Shown here piece after piece: positions 35,913-44,755 of a stretch of 64,000 nt of DNA. Every line of letters starts with the position of its first letter. Positions within the stretch are counted from its first letter, which is position 1. The DNA lies in the IMG/VR virus record IMGVR_UViG_3300025872_000036, positions 124,001-188,000 of that record. One strand, 5' to 3'. The position numbers and the translations under genes are program-made. This stretch comes from a virus. The notes beneath the pieces are model-generated. The model did not search any database. It was not told the DNA's origin and saw nothing but the letters and a program-made list of their open reading frames with translations.

Positions 35913-36431
35913 ATGGCAAAACTAAACAAGCAACCAGAAAATACAAGTTTTCTACAACCAACAAAATTTCAGTTGACATTCACAAGAATGCCACACTTGA
36001 CTTATTTTTGCCAAACGTTCAATCTACCTGGTTTGTCAATGTCAGAAATTGTGCAAAACACTCCATTTGTAGATCTATATGTACATGGTGACAAAGTTCA
36101 ATATGAACCATTGGATTTGACTTTCATGGTAGATGAAGATCTTCGTTCGTGGTTGGAGATGCACAACTGGATAACTGGACTTACATTTCCTAAAAACTTT
36201 GAACAGTATCGTCGTCTATTGAAAGACAATCAAGACTATGGTGGCACTGTATCAGATGCAATCATGACGATAATGTCAAATAAGAATACACCGAATATTC
36301 GTATAACATTTAGAGACTGTTTTCCTACCATGGTATCTTCAGTCTCATTTGATTACACGATGGATGCAAGCATGACACTAACAGCTTCTGCAACATTCCG
36401 ATATAACTATTTTGATGTTGACATTCTTTGA
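35913..36431 (+). CDS. tail-tube-fold protein (tail completion or tube initiator)
   Basis: A 172-residue protein: MAKLNKQPENTSFLQPTKFQ, LTFTRMPHLTYFCQTFNLPG, VHGDKVQYEPLDLTFMVDED and LRSWLEMHNWITGLTFPKNF. This F......P....f.......PG........P......gDk..y..l.l.f.vDE....w.e.hnWi.gl.fP pattern is that of the tail-tube fold superfamily (gp19, gp54, gp3). In non-enteric T4-like phages a gene of this type sits right after gp23. Whether it is gp3 (tail completion) or gp54-like (tube initiator) cannot be settled by eye. An early promoter for uvsY overlaps its last codons. Confidence 0.7.
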   Translation: MAKLNKQPENTSFLQPTKFQLTFTRMPHLTYFCQTFNLPGLSMSEIVQNTPFVDLYVHGDKVQYEPLDLTFMVDEDLRSWLEMHNWITGLTFPKNFEQYRRLLKDNQDYGGTVSDAIMTIMSNKNTPNIRITFRDCFPTMVSSVSFDYTMDASMTLTASATFRYNYFDVDIL

Positions 36432-36446
36432 TTTATAGTGTATAGT
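36418..36446 (+). promoter_or_regulatory. sigma70-type early/middle promoter for uvsY-uvsW
   Basis: TTGACA (36418-36423), 17-base spacer, TATAGT (36441-36446): -35 perfect and -10 one mismatch. It sits at the change from virion to recombination genes. An inverted repeat (36434-36453, TATAGTG-N6-CACTATA) covers the -10 and the probable start site and may be an operator. Confidence 0.8.
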
Positions 36447-36472
36447 CACTATATTTCCAAGAATGGTGGATT

Positions 36473-36916
36473 ATGATCAGAAACATTGATGACTTGATGG
36501 AAGCATGGAAGAAAGATTCACAGATTGATAGCACCGAGTTGGGCACAGAGTCCATTCGTCTATCGTCTCTACATGCCAAATACATAGAAGTATATAAGCA
36601 TCAGAAGATGCGCGAACAGAAACTTCAGTTTGATCTCAACAAATTGACCAAGTTGAAATGGAGATATTATGATGGCAAACTCAATGGCACAGAAGAACTT
36701 GAGCAACTTGGTTGGGAACCCATGCGTGAAAAGTATCTTCGCGCCGACATTGGCACCATGATTGATGGTGACGATGACGTTCTTGAGATCAAGAACAAGT
36801 TATCATATACGGAACTTTTCGTTGACTGTTGCGAAAAGATCATCAAGGAAATCCACCAGCGTTCATTCAATTTGAAGAATGCTATAGAATGGCAGAAGTT
36901 TACGCAAGGTGTCTGA
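36473..36916 (+). CDS. uvsY: recombination mediator UvsY
   Basis: A 147-residue protein (T4 UvsY is 137). The pattern W.KDs.IDSTeLG.Es......h.KY...y...k......l...l..l...r..YY.Gk is seen in AWKKDSQIDSTELGTESIRL and LKWRYYDGKLNGTEELEQLG, followed by KNKLSYTELFVDCCEKIIKE and RSFNLKNAIEWQKF. UvsY loads the UvsX recombinase on single-stranded DNA. It is the first gene after a consensus-like promoter and overlaps uvsW by eight bases. Confidence 0.9.
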   Translation: MIRNIDDLMEAWKKDSQIDSTELGTESIRLSSLHAKYIEVYKHQKMREQKLQFDLNKLTKLKWRYYDGKLNGTEELEQLGWEPMREKYLRADIGTMIDGDDDVLEIKNKLSYTELFVDCCEKIIKEIHQRSFNLKNAIEWQKFTQGV

Positions 36917-38396
36917 GAAAATAATCGTTGCAAAAAAGAATGAAGCATACATAATGATCTCTTGCGAGCGTAGTGTCGCACGGGAAATTTCTGACTACTT
37001 CACATTCTATGTTCCAGGATATCAATTTACTCCAGCGTTTCGCAATCGTCTCTGGGACGGCAAGATACGCATGTATGACACTAGAGATTCTACTCTCTAT
37101 TATGGTCTAATACCGCATCTACAATCTTTTGCCGAAGAACGCAACTACAAGATTATCTTTGATGACAAGGTTCTTCAAACAACTTCTTTCTCTTTGCATG
37201 AAGCAAAAGAATATGCTGAGTCTTTGCAAATACAAAGCCGCAACAAGGATATTGAGGCTAGAGATTATCAAATAGAAGCATTTGCACATTGTATTCGTAA
37301 TCGTAGACAAATGTTGATATCTCCAACAGCATCAGGTAAATCACTTATTGCATATCTTATCACGCGACATATGACAGATCAAGATAAAAAAGGATTGATC
37401 ATTGTTCCTACGACATCTCTAGTTGAGCAGTTATATACAGATTTCCAAGATTACTCAACGAAAAATGGTTGGAGTGTTGAAGATAATATTCATAGAATCT
37501 ATTCTGGTCGTGAAAAGTCTTCCGATAAACTTGTGACAATATCTACTTGGCAATCTCTATATACTTTGCCAAAAAACTATTTCAATTATGAATGGGTTAT
37601 CGGAGACGAAGCACATAACTTCAAGGCCAAGTCGCTCACAACGATCATGACCAATCTAGACAATGCTTCTCTACGCATTGGCATGACTGGAACACTTGAT
37701 GGAACAAAGACGCACAAACTTGTTCTTGAAGGTCTGTTTGGTCCTGTACGCAAGACAGTAACCACAAAAGAACTTATTGACAAGAAACAACTGTCCGACT
37801 TTGAGATCAAGTGTCTCGTCCTAAAATATCCAGAAGAGATCTCTCGTCTTCTCAAGGATGCAAAATATATTGACGAGATGAAATATATCGTGACGAGCGA
37901 TGCACGAAACAAGTTCATTCGGAATCTTGTTCTATCGCTTGAGGGCAATACTCTCATTCTTTTCCAATATGTTGACAATCATGGAAAAGGATTGCATAAA
38001 TTGATTGAAGAAAAAGCTGAAGGTAGAAAAGTCTTTTTTGTCCATGGTGGAACAGAAACGGAAACCAGAGAAGAGATTCGTGCAATCGTTGAAAAGGAAA
38101 ACAATGCAATCATAGTTGCATCATATGGCACATTCTCCACTGGTATCAATGTTCGCAATCTTCACAACATCATCTTTGCCTCACCATCCAAGAGTCGCAT
38201 TCGCAATCTGCAGTCCATTGGTCGTGGATTGAGACTTGGTGACAACAAGAAAAAGGCTGTACTTTTTGATATAGCTGATGATCTACGATACAAGAAACAT
38301 GAGAACTTTACCTTGAAACATTTCCGGGATCGTGTTAGAATATACAATGAAGAGCGTTTTGAATACAAACTATATAACATAGAACTCAAGGTATAA
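36909..38396 (+). CDS. uvsW: recombination DNA/RNA helicase UvsW
   Basis: A 495-residue superfamily 2 helicase (T4 UvsW is 503), start codon GTG overlapping the uvsY stop. The N-terminal domain (MISCERSVAREISDYFTFYV, FRNRLWDGKIRMYD) is the typical UvsW double-stranded DNA-binding part. Motif I SPTASGKS is at 138-145, motif II GDEAHNF with Asp233-His236, SLRIGMTGTLDG is motif III, and LQSIGRGLRLG is motif VI. It unwinds R-loops and branched DNA and helps switch origin-dependent to recombination-dependent replication. Confidence 0.95.
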   Translation: MSEKIIVAKKNEAYIMISCERSVAREISDYFTFYVPGYQFTPAFRNRLWDGKIRMYDTRDSTLYYGLIPHLQSFAEERNYKIIFDDKVLQTTSFSLHEAKEYAESLQIQSRNKDIEARDYQIEAFAHCIRNRRQMLISPTASGKSLIAYLITRHMTDQDKKGLIIVPTTSLVEQLYTDFQDYSTKNGWSVEDNIHRIYSGREKSSDKLVTISTWQSLYTLPKNYFNYEWVIGDEAHNFKAKSLTTIMTNLDNASLRIGMTGTLDGTKTHKLVLEGLFGPVRKTVTTKELIDKKQLSDFEIKCLVLKYPEEISRLLKDAKYIDEMKYIVTSDARNKFIRNLVLSLEGNTLILFQYVDNHGKGLHKLIEEKAEGRKVFFVHGGTETETREEIRAIVEKENNAIIVASYGTFSTGINVRNLHNIIFASPSKSRIRNLQSIGRGLRLGDNKKKAVLFDIADDLRYKKHENFTLKHFRDRVRIYNEERFEYKLYNIELKV

Positions 38397-38398
38397 CC

Positions 38399-38758
38399 AT
38401 GGAAATACTTTATATAAAACTAAAGAATGGTACGGATCTCATCTCCAATACCTCAATAAAGGGAAAGAATGTTACCCTTGAGAATCCTATGGCTGTGCGT
38501 CAATATGCAGATCAGACTGGACGTATTTCTCTTTCATTTCATGAATGGGTACCATCTGATTTCGTGGATGTATCTTCCTTTGTTATTGATAAGGAAGAAA
38601 CGCTCATCATCTGCAGCACCTCTGTTAGAATAAAGGAATTCTACAAGGAGTGTATCAAGCCAGCAGATACAACAGATGAAGACGGTGAAGAAGCATCAAC
38701 CGATGCATATTCAAGTCTCATGAAGTTACTGAGTAGTAATAGAAAACTATTGCATTGA
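38399..38758 (+). CDS. conserved phage protein, possibly Sm-like fold
   Basis: A 119-residue protein three bases after uvsW. MEILYIKLKNGTDLISNTSI and KGKNVTLENPMAVRQYADQT then ISLSFHEWVPSDFVDVSSFV suggest a small barrel of the Sm/LSM kind (l..G.d.i........v.l.nP..v............l..w.P....), with an acidic helical C terminus (DEDGEEASTDAYSSLMKLL). Proteins of this pattern occur between uvsW and gp55 in non-enteric T4-like phages, by recollection. Function unknown; RNA binding would be a guess. Confidence 0.5.
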   Translation: MEILYIKLKNGTDLISNTSIKGKNVTLENPMAVRQYADQTGRISLSFHEWVPSDFVDVSSFVIDKEETLIICSTSVRIKEFYKECIKPADTTDEDGEEASTDAYSSLMKLLSSNRKLLH

Positions 38759-38811
38759 GCTGAACATTACAAATGTACCGCTTTGTCAAGTGAAAGTCAA
38801 GAGAAATCGTC

Positions 38812-39387
38812 ATGAAAAAAACCCCATCCAATCACTACATAGATAACAATGAGTTCCTAGCAGTTCTGGTCAAGTACCAGAAAGATGTGCGAAGAGCAAA
38901 ACGCAATAAGGAAAACAAACCGCCCATACCAAACTACATAGGCGAATGTTTCATGAAGATTGCGGAACATCTATCGTATCGTCCCAACTTTGCGAACTAT
39001 TCGTATCGTGATGAGATGATAGCCGATGCGATTGAAAATTGTCTCATGTATTTCGAGAACTTTGATCCAAAGAAATCAAAGAATCCTTTTGCATACTTCA
39101 CGCAAATAGTGTATTATGCATTCATTCGTAGAATATCTAAAGAGAAGAAACAACAGTATGTGAAATACAAGTCTTTGGAGAACTCAAGAATATTTGATGA
39201 AATTACTGGTGAGGATCTTGAATTATTGGGATCTGAACTCAAATCTAATATCGTCAAAGGTCAAGAGATCTACGACAACATGGCAGAGTTCATAGAGAAC
39301 TTTGAACAGACACGCAAGGTAAAGAAAGAAAAGTCGTCCAAGAAAGTAGGAATAGAAAAGTTTTACGAAGGAGATACCAATGGCTGA
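38812..39387 (+). CDS. gp55: late-transcription sigma factor gp55
   Basis: A 191-residue protein (T4 gp55 is 185). The conserved core IGECFMKIAEHLSYRPNFAN, YSYRDEMIADAIENCLMYFE, NFDPKKSKNPFAYFTQIVYY and AFIRRISKEKKQQY is the sigma region 2-like part of gp55. It directs host RNA polymerase to TATAAATA promoters, several of which are in this window, with the sliding clamp (gp45, at 51787) as activator. A 53-base leader without an obvious promoter precedes it. It overlaps the next small gene by eight bases. Confidence 0.93.
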   Translation: MKKTPSNHYIDNNEFLAVLVKYQKDVRRAKRNKENKPPIPNYIGECFMKIAEHLSYRPNFANYSYRDEMIADAIENCLMYFENFDPKKSKNPFAYFTQIVYYAFIRRISKEKKQQYVKYKSLENSRIFDEITGEDLELLGSELKSNIVKGQEIYDNMAEFIENFEQTRKVKKEKSSKKVGIEKFYEGDTNG

Positions 39388-39586
39388 ACAGGAGCCACTA
39401 CCAGCATCAATAGAATACTTGATCAAGAACATGTTGGATTCAAACCAAGATGTGTGGCGTCGTCAACCGTTTCGTCAACGTCTTGCCAGAATGCGCGATT
39501 TGATTGATGAAAAGATCGTCAAGTATGATGCTGAATATACAAAAGCAAATAAAAATGTGACTCCGTTCAAGAGAGTATCTAAGTGA
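39380..39586 (+). CDS. small protein between gp55 and gp47, unknown
   Basis: A 68-residue protein with a strong ribosome site (GAAGGAG) seven bases before ATG. It is highly charged and helical: SIEYLIKNMLDSNQDVWRRQ then PFRQRLARMRDLIDEKIVKY. It overlaps gp55 by eight bases and gp47 by four, so it is translated within this operon. No family is recognised. Its tight coupling to the late sigma gene makes a transcription role possible, but the sequence alone does not show one. Confidence 0.6.
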   Translation: MAEQEPLPASIEYLIKNMLDSNQDVWRRQPFRQRLARMRDLIDEKIVKYDAEYTKANKNVTPFKRVSK

Positions 39587-40650
39587 AGATTGCCATCATC
39601 AACGATACTCATGCAGGCGCAAGAAATGACTCTCTTGCGTTTGATGATTATTTTTTTCGTTTTTGGGATAATGTTTTCTTTCCATACTTGAAAGAGAATA
39701 ATATCACCACTGTGTTTCATCTTGGCGATATCGTTGATCGGCGCAAGTTCATCAATTATGTGATTCTCAATCGCTGGAGAAACAAGTTCTTTGGTCGCAT
39801 GAAAGACATGGATCTCAAGCTGCATGTCTTGGTGGGAAATCACGATGTGCCATACAAGAACACGAACGACATCAATGCGATTGAAGAATTGTTTGAACAG
39901 AATGAATACATTCAAGTTTATAAAGAACCGCGCGACATAGTTGTCGATGGTGTTGAGATTTGTTTATTGCCATGGATCAATGTCGAGAATCATCAGAGAA
40001 CAGTTGAGCATATCAAGTCCAGTAGAGCACAGATAGCATTTGGGCATCTGGAGATTGCTGGATTTGAAATGGATCGTGGTAATATTTGCCATGATGGCAT
40101 GAGTCGTTCCGTGTTCGACAAGTTTGAAACTGTATTGTCTGGTCATTTTCATCACAAGTCATCAGATGGTCATATCACATATCTCGGAAATCAATATCAA
40201 ATGACATGGGCAGACTATGGTGACAAGCGTGGCTTTCATGTGTTTGATACAAACACCAGAGAGTTGTCATTTGTAGAAAATCCATATCAGATGTTCTACA
40301 AGATATCATATGACGACAAGAGTGATTTGGACTTTGATAAGTTGAAGACGATTGATTTTTCACAATATTCTGGAACATATGTGAAAGTATTGGTGCTAAA
40401 CAAGACCAATCCATTTCTATTTGAGAGATTCATGCAGAAGTTGACTGATGCTGCACCATTGGACATAAGCATCGTGGAAGACTTTTCCGAATTGACAAAT
40501 GGTGCTGATGACGATATAATAAATGAAGGTGAAGATACGATGACCATACTAGACAAGTATGTAGACGGTCTTCAAATGGAATCATCGGACAAACTCAAGT
40601 CTATTCTTAGAGAGTTGTATCTTGAAGCGGTAAATTTGGAAAAAGTATGA
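39583..40650 (+). CDS. gp47: recombination nuclease subunit gp47 (Mre11/SbcD-like)
   Basis: A 355-residue protein (T4 gp47 is 339), GTG start overlapping the preceding stop. Metallophosphoesterase motifs: I, INDTHAGAR (Asp8, His10); II, FHLGDIVDRR; III, VLVGNHDVPY; and IAFGHLEIAG, VLSGHFHHKS. With gp46 it forms the Mre11-Rad50-type complex that resects DNA ends for recombination-dependent replication and host DNA degradation. It overlaps gp46 by four bases. Confidence 0.95.
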   Translation: MKIAIINDTHAGARNDSLAFDDYFFRFWDNVFFPYLKENNITTVFHLGDIVDRRKFINYVILNRWRNKFFGRMKDMDLKLHVLVGNHDVPYKNTNDINAIEELFEQNEYIQVYKEPRDIVVDGVEICLLPWINVENHQRTVEHIKSSRAQIAFGHLEIAGFEMDRGNICHDGMSRSVFDKFETVLSGHFHHKSSDGHITYLGNQYQMTWADYGDKRGFHVFDTNTRELSFVENPYQMFYKISYDDKSDLDFDKLKTIDFSQYSGTYVKVLVLNKTNPFLFERFMQKLTDAAPLDISIVEDFSELTNGADDDIINEGEDTMTILDKYVDGLQMESSDKLKSILRELYLEAVNLEKV

Positions 40651-42362
40651 TCTTCTTTGAAACCATCCGTTGGAAGAACTTTCTCAGTACGGGAAACGAC
40701 TTCACGGAGATAAAACTCAACAAGTCATCCACGACATTGATCGTGGGTAACAACGGTAGCGGAAAGTCAACACTCTTGGATGCGTTGACTTTCGCGCTAT
40801 TTGGTAAGCCATTTCGTGGCATCAACAAACCAGGGCTATTGAATAGCGTCAATGAAAAAGACTGTGTTGTAGAGATTGAGTTCAAGATCGGAAAAAAGTC
40901 ATACAAGATTGTTCGTGGCATAAAGCCGGGGAAATTTGAAATCTATTGCGACGATCAACTTGTCAATCAGGATGCTTCATCCAGAGACTACCAAGAACAC
41001 CTGGAGAAGTTCATTCTCAAGATGAATTTCAAATCGTTCACGCAGATCGTTGTTCTTGGCTCATCTACATTCGTGCCATTCATGCAGTTGTCTGCATCTG
41101 ATCGTCGTGCAATCATTGAAGATCTTTTGGATATTCAAATCTTTTCGTCCATGAATGCTGTGCTCAAGCAGAAACTTGTTGCACTCAAGGACATGATGAA
41201 TGATGTCTCACATCGTCGTGAATTGACTAAGGTGAAGATTGAATCGACCAAGAAGTTGATTGAAGAATTGGACAATACAAATGTTATTCAGATTGAAAAG
41301 ATCAATCGTGATATTGCAAATAGCAATGTTCAAATAACAACATTGACAACTGAATACAATGATCTTCAGGCTGAGATTGAAGAATTGAGCAAGTCAATCT
41401 CTGACGAGAGAAAGACAAACAACAAGTTGTCCAAACTAAATGATCTATCGGTCAAGATCAACTACAATATCTCAAAGACTCAAACCGATATTGATTTCTA
41501 TCATGAAAATGATAATTGTCCAACATGTCGTCAATCAATTGAAGAAGACTTCAAGGCCGAACAAATCAAGTCGTATGACGAGAAGATTCTGGAGTACAAA
41601 AGAGGTCTCGGCGATATTGACAAGGAAATGAAGAAGGTCAATGATAGGATTGACGAGATAAAGAAGATTGCAAAGAAGATAGTTGACAAGTCGTCGGAAA
41701 TGCACAAGAAAACTGCAACCATAACTGCTGTTCGTGGTTATATTGATCGTCTTGTCAAGGACAAGGAAAACATTGAAACCAATAGAACGATTGATACTAC
41801 GCACACGGATGACTTGAAGAACTTGGAAAACAAGTTGTTGGAACTTGATGAAGAAGAAAAGAAGATCGTGAATGACAAGCATCATCACGAACAAGTTGCC
41901 ATTCTTCTAAAAGATAGTGGCATCAAGACAAAGATCATCAAGCAATATTTGCCAATCATGAACAAGCTGATCAACAAGTATTTGGCTTCGATGGAATTCT
42001 TTGTCAACTTCAACATCAATGAGAACTTTGAGGAAGTCATCAAGAGTCGTCATCGTGACGAATTCTCCTATGAGAATTTTTCTGAAGGCGAGAAGCAGAA
42101 GATTGATTTGTCGCTATTGTTCACTTGGCGCGCGATAGCAAAGATGAAGAATAGTGTTAGCACCAATCTTCTTGTGTTGGACGAGATCTTTGATAGTTCT
42201 CTGGATTCAAATGGTACGGAAGAACTTCTAAAGATCTTGAATTCCATAAGCACGGATACGAATGTATTTGTGATCTCACACAAGGGTGATATTCTTTTTG
42301 ACAAGTTTAGATCAGTTGTTAGATTTGAAAAGGTAAATAACTTCTCAAGGATAATGAAATGA
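40647..42362 (+). CDS. gp46: recombination nuclease ATPase gp46 (Rad50/SbcC-like)
   Basis: A 571-residue SMC-like ATPase (T4 gp46 is 560). Walker A GNNGSGKS is at residues 34-41, the zinc hook CPTC at 291-294 lies in the middle of two coiled-coil arms, the ABC signature is NFSEGEKQKIDLSLLF and Walker B is LLVLDEIFDSSLD. Partner of gp47. The stop overlaps the next ATG by four bases. Confidence 0.96.
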   Translation: MIFFETIRWKNFLSTGNDFTEIKLNKSSTTLIVGNNGSGKSTLLDALTFALFGKPFRGINKPGLLNSVNEKDCVVEIEFKIGKKSYKIVRGIKPGKFEIYCDDQLVNQDASSRDYQEHLEKFILKMNFKSFTQIVVLGSSTFVPFMQLSASDRRAIIEDLLDIQIFSSMNAVLKQKLVALKDMMNDVSHRRELTKVKIESTKKLIEELDNTNVIQIEKINRDIANSNVQITTLTTEYNDLQAEIEELSKSISDERKTNNKLSKLNDLSVKINYNISKTQTDIDFYHENDNCPTCRQSIEEDFKAEQIKSYDEKILEYKRGLGDIDKEMKKVNDRIDEIKKIAKKIVDKSSEMHKKTATITAVRGYIDRLVKDKENIETNRTIDTTHTDDLKNLENKLLELDEEEKKIVNDKHHHEQVAILLKDSGIKTKIIKQYLPIMNKLINKYLASMEFFVNFNINENFEEVIKSRHRDEFSYENFSEGEKQKIDLSLLFTWRAIAKMKNSVSTNLLVLDEIFDSSLDSNGTEELLKILNSISTDTNVFVISHKGDILFDKFRSVVRFEKVNNFSRIMK

Positions 42363-42703
42363 CATCAAATATTGATTGGACTTCGCCCCGGGCGACACTT
42401 CAAACTTATCAAGACTTTGCTAAAGGCAATGATCGGTTTGAGTCTTTGACTGTCGACACAAAGATGATTACTGTTACGCACAAGGTTACTGAATTTGAAG
42501 ATATAACAAAAGATGAAAAGCGTTATGAACAATACATCAAGGAAAAAATGGCACTTGAGATTGCCAATTTGATCTTGAAAGACGATCTTGTTTTGTTTAC
42601 GAAACAAAACGATGTTGCAACATACACAAAAACATATCGTGCGCGAGCATTCTTGGCAAACAAAGATATTGTATCTATTCTCGTAAAGTCCGATATAAAA
42701 TAA
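42359..42703 (+). CDS. conserved-type phage protein, unknown function
   Basis: A 114-residue protein that starts in a four-base overlap with gp46. MTSNIDWTSPRATLQTYQDF, then LTVDTKMITVTHKVTEFEDI and KMALEIANLILKDDLVLFTK, then VATYTKTYRARAFLANK. It is an alpha/beta protein with no recognisable domain. Its place between gp46 and the deformylase suggests a small replication-time function, but nothing in the sequence states which. Confidence 0.55.
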   Translation: MTSNIDWTSPRATLQTYQDFAKGNDRFESLTVDTKMITVTHKVTEFEDITKDEKRYEQYIKEKMALEIANLILKDDLVLFTKQNDVATYTKTYRARAFLANKDIVSILVKSDIK

Positions 42704-42716
42704 AGGAAAGTAAAAA

Positions 42717-43292
42717 ATGATAGAAGGTGGTATGCTAAAAATCAATACGGCGGCGCAAACGATTCGTCCGTATGAAATCTATGATCTTGTGAAATCAACT
42801 GATCCAGTTCTCAAGCAAATCTGCAAGCCATTTGATTTTGCAAATCCCCCTATTGATCCAATTCATCTCTCATCGTCTTTGTTTGAGACGATGTTCAAGC
42901 ATAGTGGTCTTGGATTGTCTGCGCCACAAGTTGGAATACCATATCGTGTATTTGTCATTGGATATGATAACACGAACAAGCAAGTGTTTTTCAATCCAGA
43001 GATCATTGAGAAATCAGAGCGTGAAGACGATCATCTTGAAGGATGCTTATCATTCAAAAGATTGTTTTTCAAGATTTCTCGTCCGCAAGAAATCAAGATC
43101 AAGTATCAGCATGTTAGCGGCAAATGGGATGAAACTAAGTTCGTAGGCTTGACCGCTAGATGTATTCAGCATGAGATGGATCATCTTGATGGCATTTGTT
43201 TTACGGATAGAGTTGGTAAGACAACTCTTATGATGGCAAGAGAAAAAGAACGCAAATTGAGAATAAAGATGACCAGAGATGCTAGAAAGTGA
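42717..43292 (+). CDS. def: peptide deformylase
   Basis: A 191-residue enzyme that removes the N-formyl group from new proteins. All three motifs are present: GLGLSAPQVG, EGCLSF (metal Cys) and QHEMDHLDG (HExxH-like, two metal His and catalytic Glu). AAAGGAAAG lies eight bases before this ATG; a second ATG 15 bases inside (MLKINTAA) is possible. Phage deformylases are common in aquatic myoviruses and are thought to support rapid synthesis of host or phage proteins. Confidence 0.95.
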   Translation: MIEGGMLKINTAAQTIRPYEIYDLVKSTDPVLKQICKPFDFANPPIDPIHLSSSLFETMFKHSGLGLSAPQVGIPYRVFVIGYDNTNKQVFFNPEIIEKSEREDDHLEGCLSFKRLFFKISRPQEIKIKYQHVSGKWDETKFVGLTARCIQHEMDHLDGICFTDRVGKTTLMMAREKERKLRIKMTRDARK

Positions 43293-43317
43293 TTGGAGAT
43301 ACTGGGAGAAGCATGAC

Positions 43318-43485
43318 ATGAAAGATAGTGAGTTTCTTTTTTGGTTGAGAGATAGACTCATCAATGTCTACGGTGAAGATCCACATATCGACTATGTTCA
43401 AAAACTATATTCCATAGCCAGAAAAGTGGAAGATGATGAGAACTATTGGAATAGAGTAATAGATAGTTCTAGACAAACAGACTAA
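43318..43485 (+). CDS. small acidic protein, unknown
   Basis: A 55-residue protein, MKDSEFLFWLRDRLINVYGE then DPHIDYVQKLYSIARKVEDD. I chose this ATG because GGGAGAAG lies before it; the longer reading from 43279 has no ribosome site and overlaps the deformylase gene. Short proteins of the type ...F.yWL.g.... are frequent in T4-like marine phages without known function. The promoter of the modification cassette overlaps its 3' end. Confidence 0.55.
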   Translation: MKDSEFLFWLRDRLINVYGEDPHIDYVQKLYSIARKVEDDENYWNRVIDSSRQTD

Positions 43486-43498
43486 ATCATGTTATGAT
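43470..43498 (+). promoter_or_regulatory. sigma70-type promoter of the DNA-modification cassette
   Basis: TAGACA (43470-43475), 17-base spacer, TATGAT (43493-43498). Around the -10 lies ATCAT-GTT-ATGAT (43486-43498), with another ATCATA at 43507-43512 in the probable early transcribed region, so an operator is possible. The ATG follows 25 bases after the -10. Confidence 0.65.
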
Positions 43499-43522
43499 TG
43501 TTTTTTATCATAGGATATCGTG

Positions 43523-44755
43523 ATGTACCAAAAATATACCGTTGATGATGTAAAGAAGTCTTCCGCTCGTAAATTGTTCAATGTGATTTCCACGTTTGCT
43601 GGCGGCGGTGGCTCTTCTACTGGATATCGTCTTGCTGGTGGTAATATCATCGCAATCAATGAATTCGTTGAAGAAGCAATCAAGACATACTCAACGAACT
43701 TTCCTGACACCAAGATCATACCCGGCGACATCAAGAAATTGACTGCAAAAGACTTTCTTGATACAGCTGGACTCAAGCCTGGCGAACTTGATATTCTTGA
43801 TGGATCTCCACCGTGTTCAGCATTCTCTGTTGCAGGTAAGCGCGAGAAGGGTTGGGCTGGACATGTCACAGATACACGCAAGTCATACTTTGACGATGAT
43901 GGTAATATCATTGAAGAAGGCGAACTTCTTGTTCAAGAAGGTATCAAGAAGTACTCTGATGGCAAGACCGTAGAAGCCATTGAAGATCTATTTTTGGAAT
44001 TCATTCGTATCGCAAAAGAGATCAAGCCAAAGGTAATCGTTGCCGAGAACGTCAAAGGCATCACGTTTGGTGAAGCCAAAAGCAAACTATATGAGTTTGT
44101 CAATTCGTTTGAAAAGATTGGATATCAAGTTACATATCAGGTATTGAATGCAGCAGATTTTGGTGTGCCACAAGCAAGAGAGCGTACTCTATTTGTCTGC
44201 ATACGCGAAGATGTATGTGATGCAATTGGCTTGAACTTCCTCAATATTCACTCTACTGTTTTTCCTAATGCAACATATGCAAAGCACATATCTTTGCGCG
44301 AGGCAATTGAAGACATAGAGAATGATCCGAACGAATTGCAGGAACTCTATGACTATGTGCAAAATGGCTTTCAAAAAGATTGGATCACGAAACTACCTTT
44401 CAATCCAACAAGACATACAAAGCCATCGGACAAGGAATTTCGCGATTGGAATCCCAAGGCATCATGCTTCAACATGATTCGCCCATGTCCAGATCTTCCG
44501 TCTCCAACTTTGACTCAGCGCGGACAACAGAAGTCCGTATCTGGCGTGTTTCACTATGCCGAGAATAGAAAGTTCACGATCAAGGAATTGAAGCGTATCA
44601 TGAGTCTACCCGAAGACTTTGTTCTTACAGGCACGTTTGATCAACAGGCTGAGAGAATTGGACGCATGGTTGCACCAAAGATGATGGCTGCTCTTGCAGG
44701 TAGCATCTATGAAAATGTTTTGAAGCCATATAATGATAGCCAAGTTACTAAGTGA
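43523..44755 (+). CDS. cytosine-C5 DNA methyltransferase family, probable carboxymethyltransferase
   Basis: A 410-residue protein with an AGGA ribosome site seven bases before this ATG (a GTG lies three bases upstream). Motif I FAGGGGSSTGYRLAGG, motif IV GSPPCSAFS with catalytic Cys98, motif VI AENVKG with Glu175, and motif VIII QARER from residue 217 are complete, so cytosine C5 chemistry is expected. Motif X is unusual: ERIGRMVAP, with Arg381 where the family has the Asn of IGN(S/A)V. The equivalent Asn in M.MpeI is the residue whose change to Lys was reported to allow carboxy-SAM as donor. With a CmoA-like gene in the same operon, a carboxymethylcytosine product is my inference; plain methylation is the alternative. 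Confidence 0.85.
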   Translation: MYQKYTVDDVKKSSARKLFNVISTFAGGGGSSTGYRLAGGNIIAINEFVEEAIKTYSTNFPDTKIIPGDIKKLTAKDFLDTAGLKPGELDILDGSPPCSAFSVAGKREKGWAGHVTDTRKSYFDDDGNIIEEGELLVQEGIKKYSDGKTVEAIEDLFLEFIRIAKEIKPKVIVAENVKGITFGEAKSKLYEFVNSFEKIGYQVTYQVLNAADFGVPQARERTLFVCIREDVCDAIGLNFLNIHSTVFPNATYAKHISLREAIEDIENDPNELQELYDYVQNGFQKDWITKLPFNPTRHTKPSDKEFRDWNPKASCFNMIRPCPDLPSPTLTQRGQQKSVSGVFHYAENRKFTIKELKRIMSLPEDFVLTGTFDQQAERIGRMVAPKMMAALAGSIYENVLKPYNDSQVTK

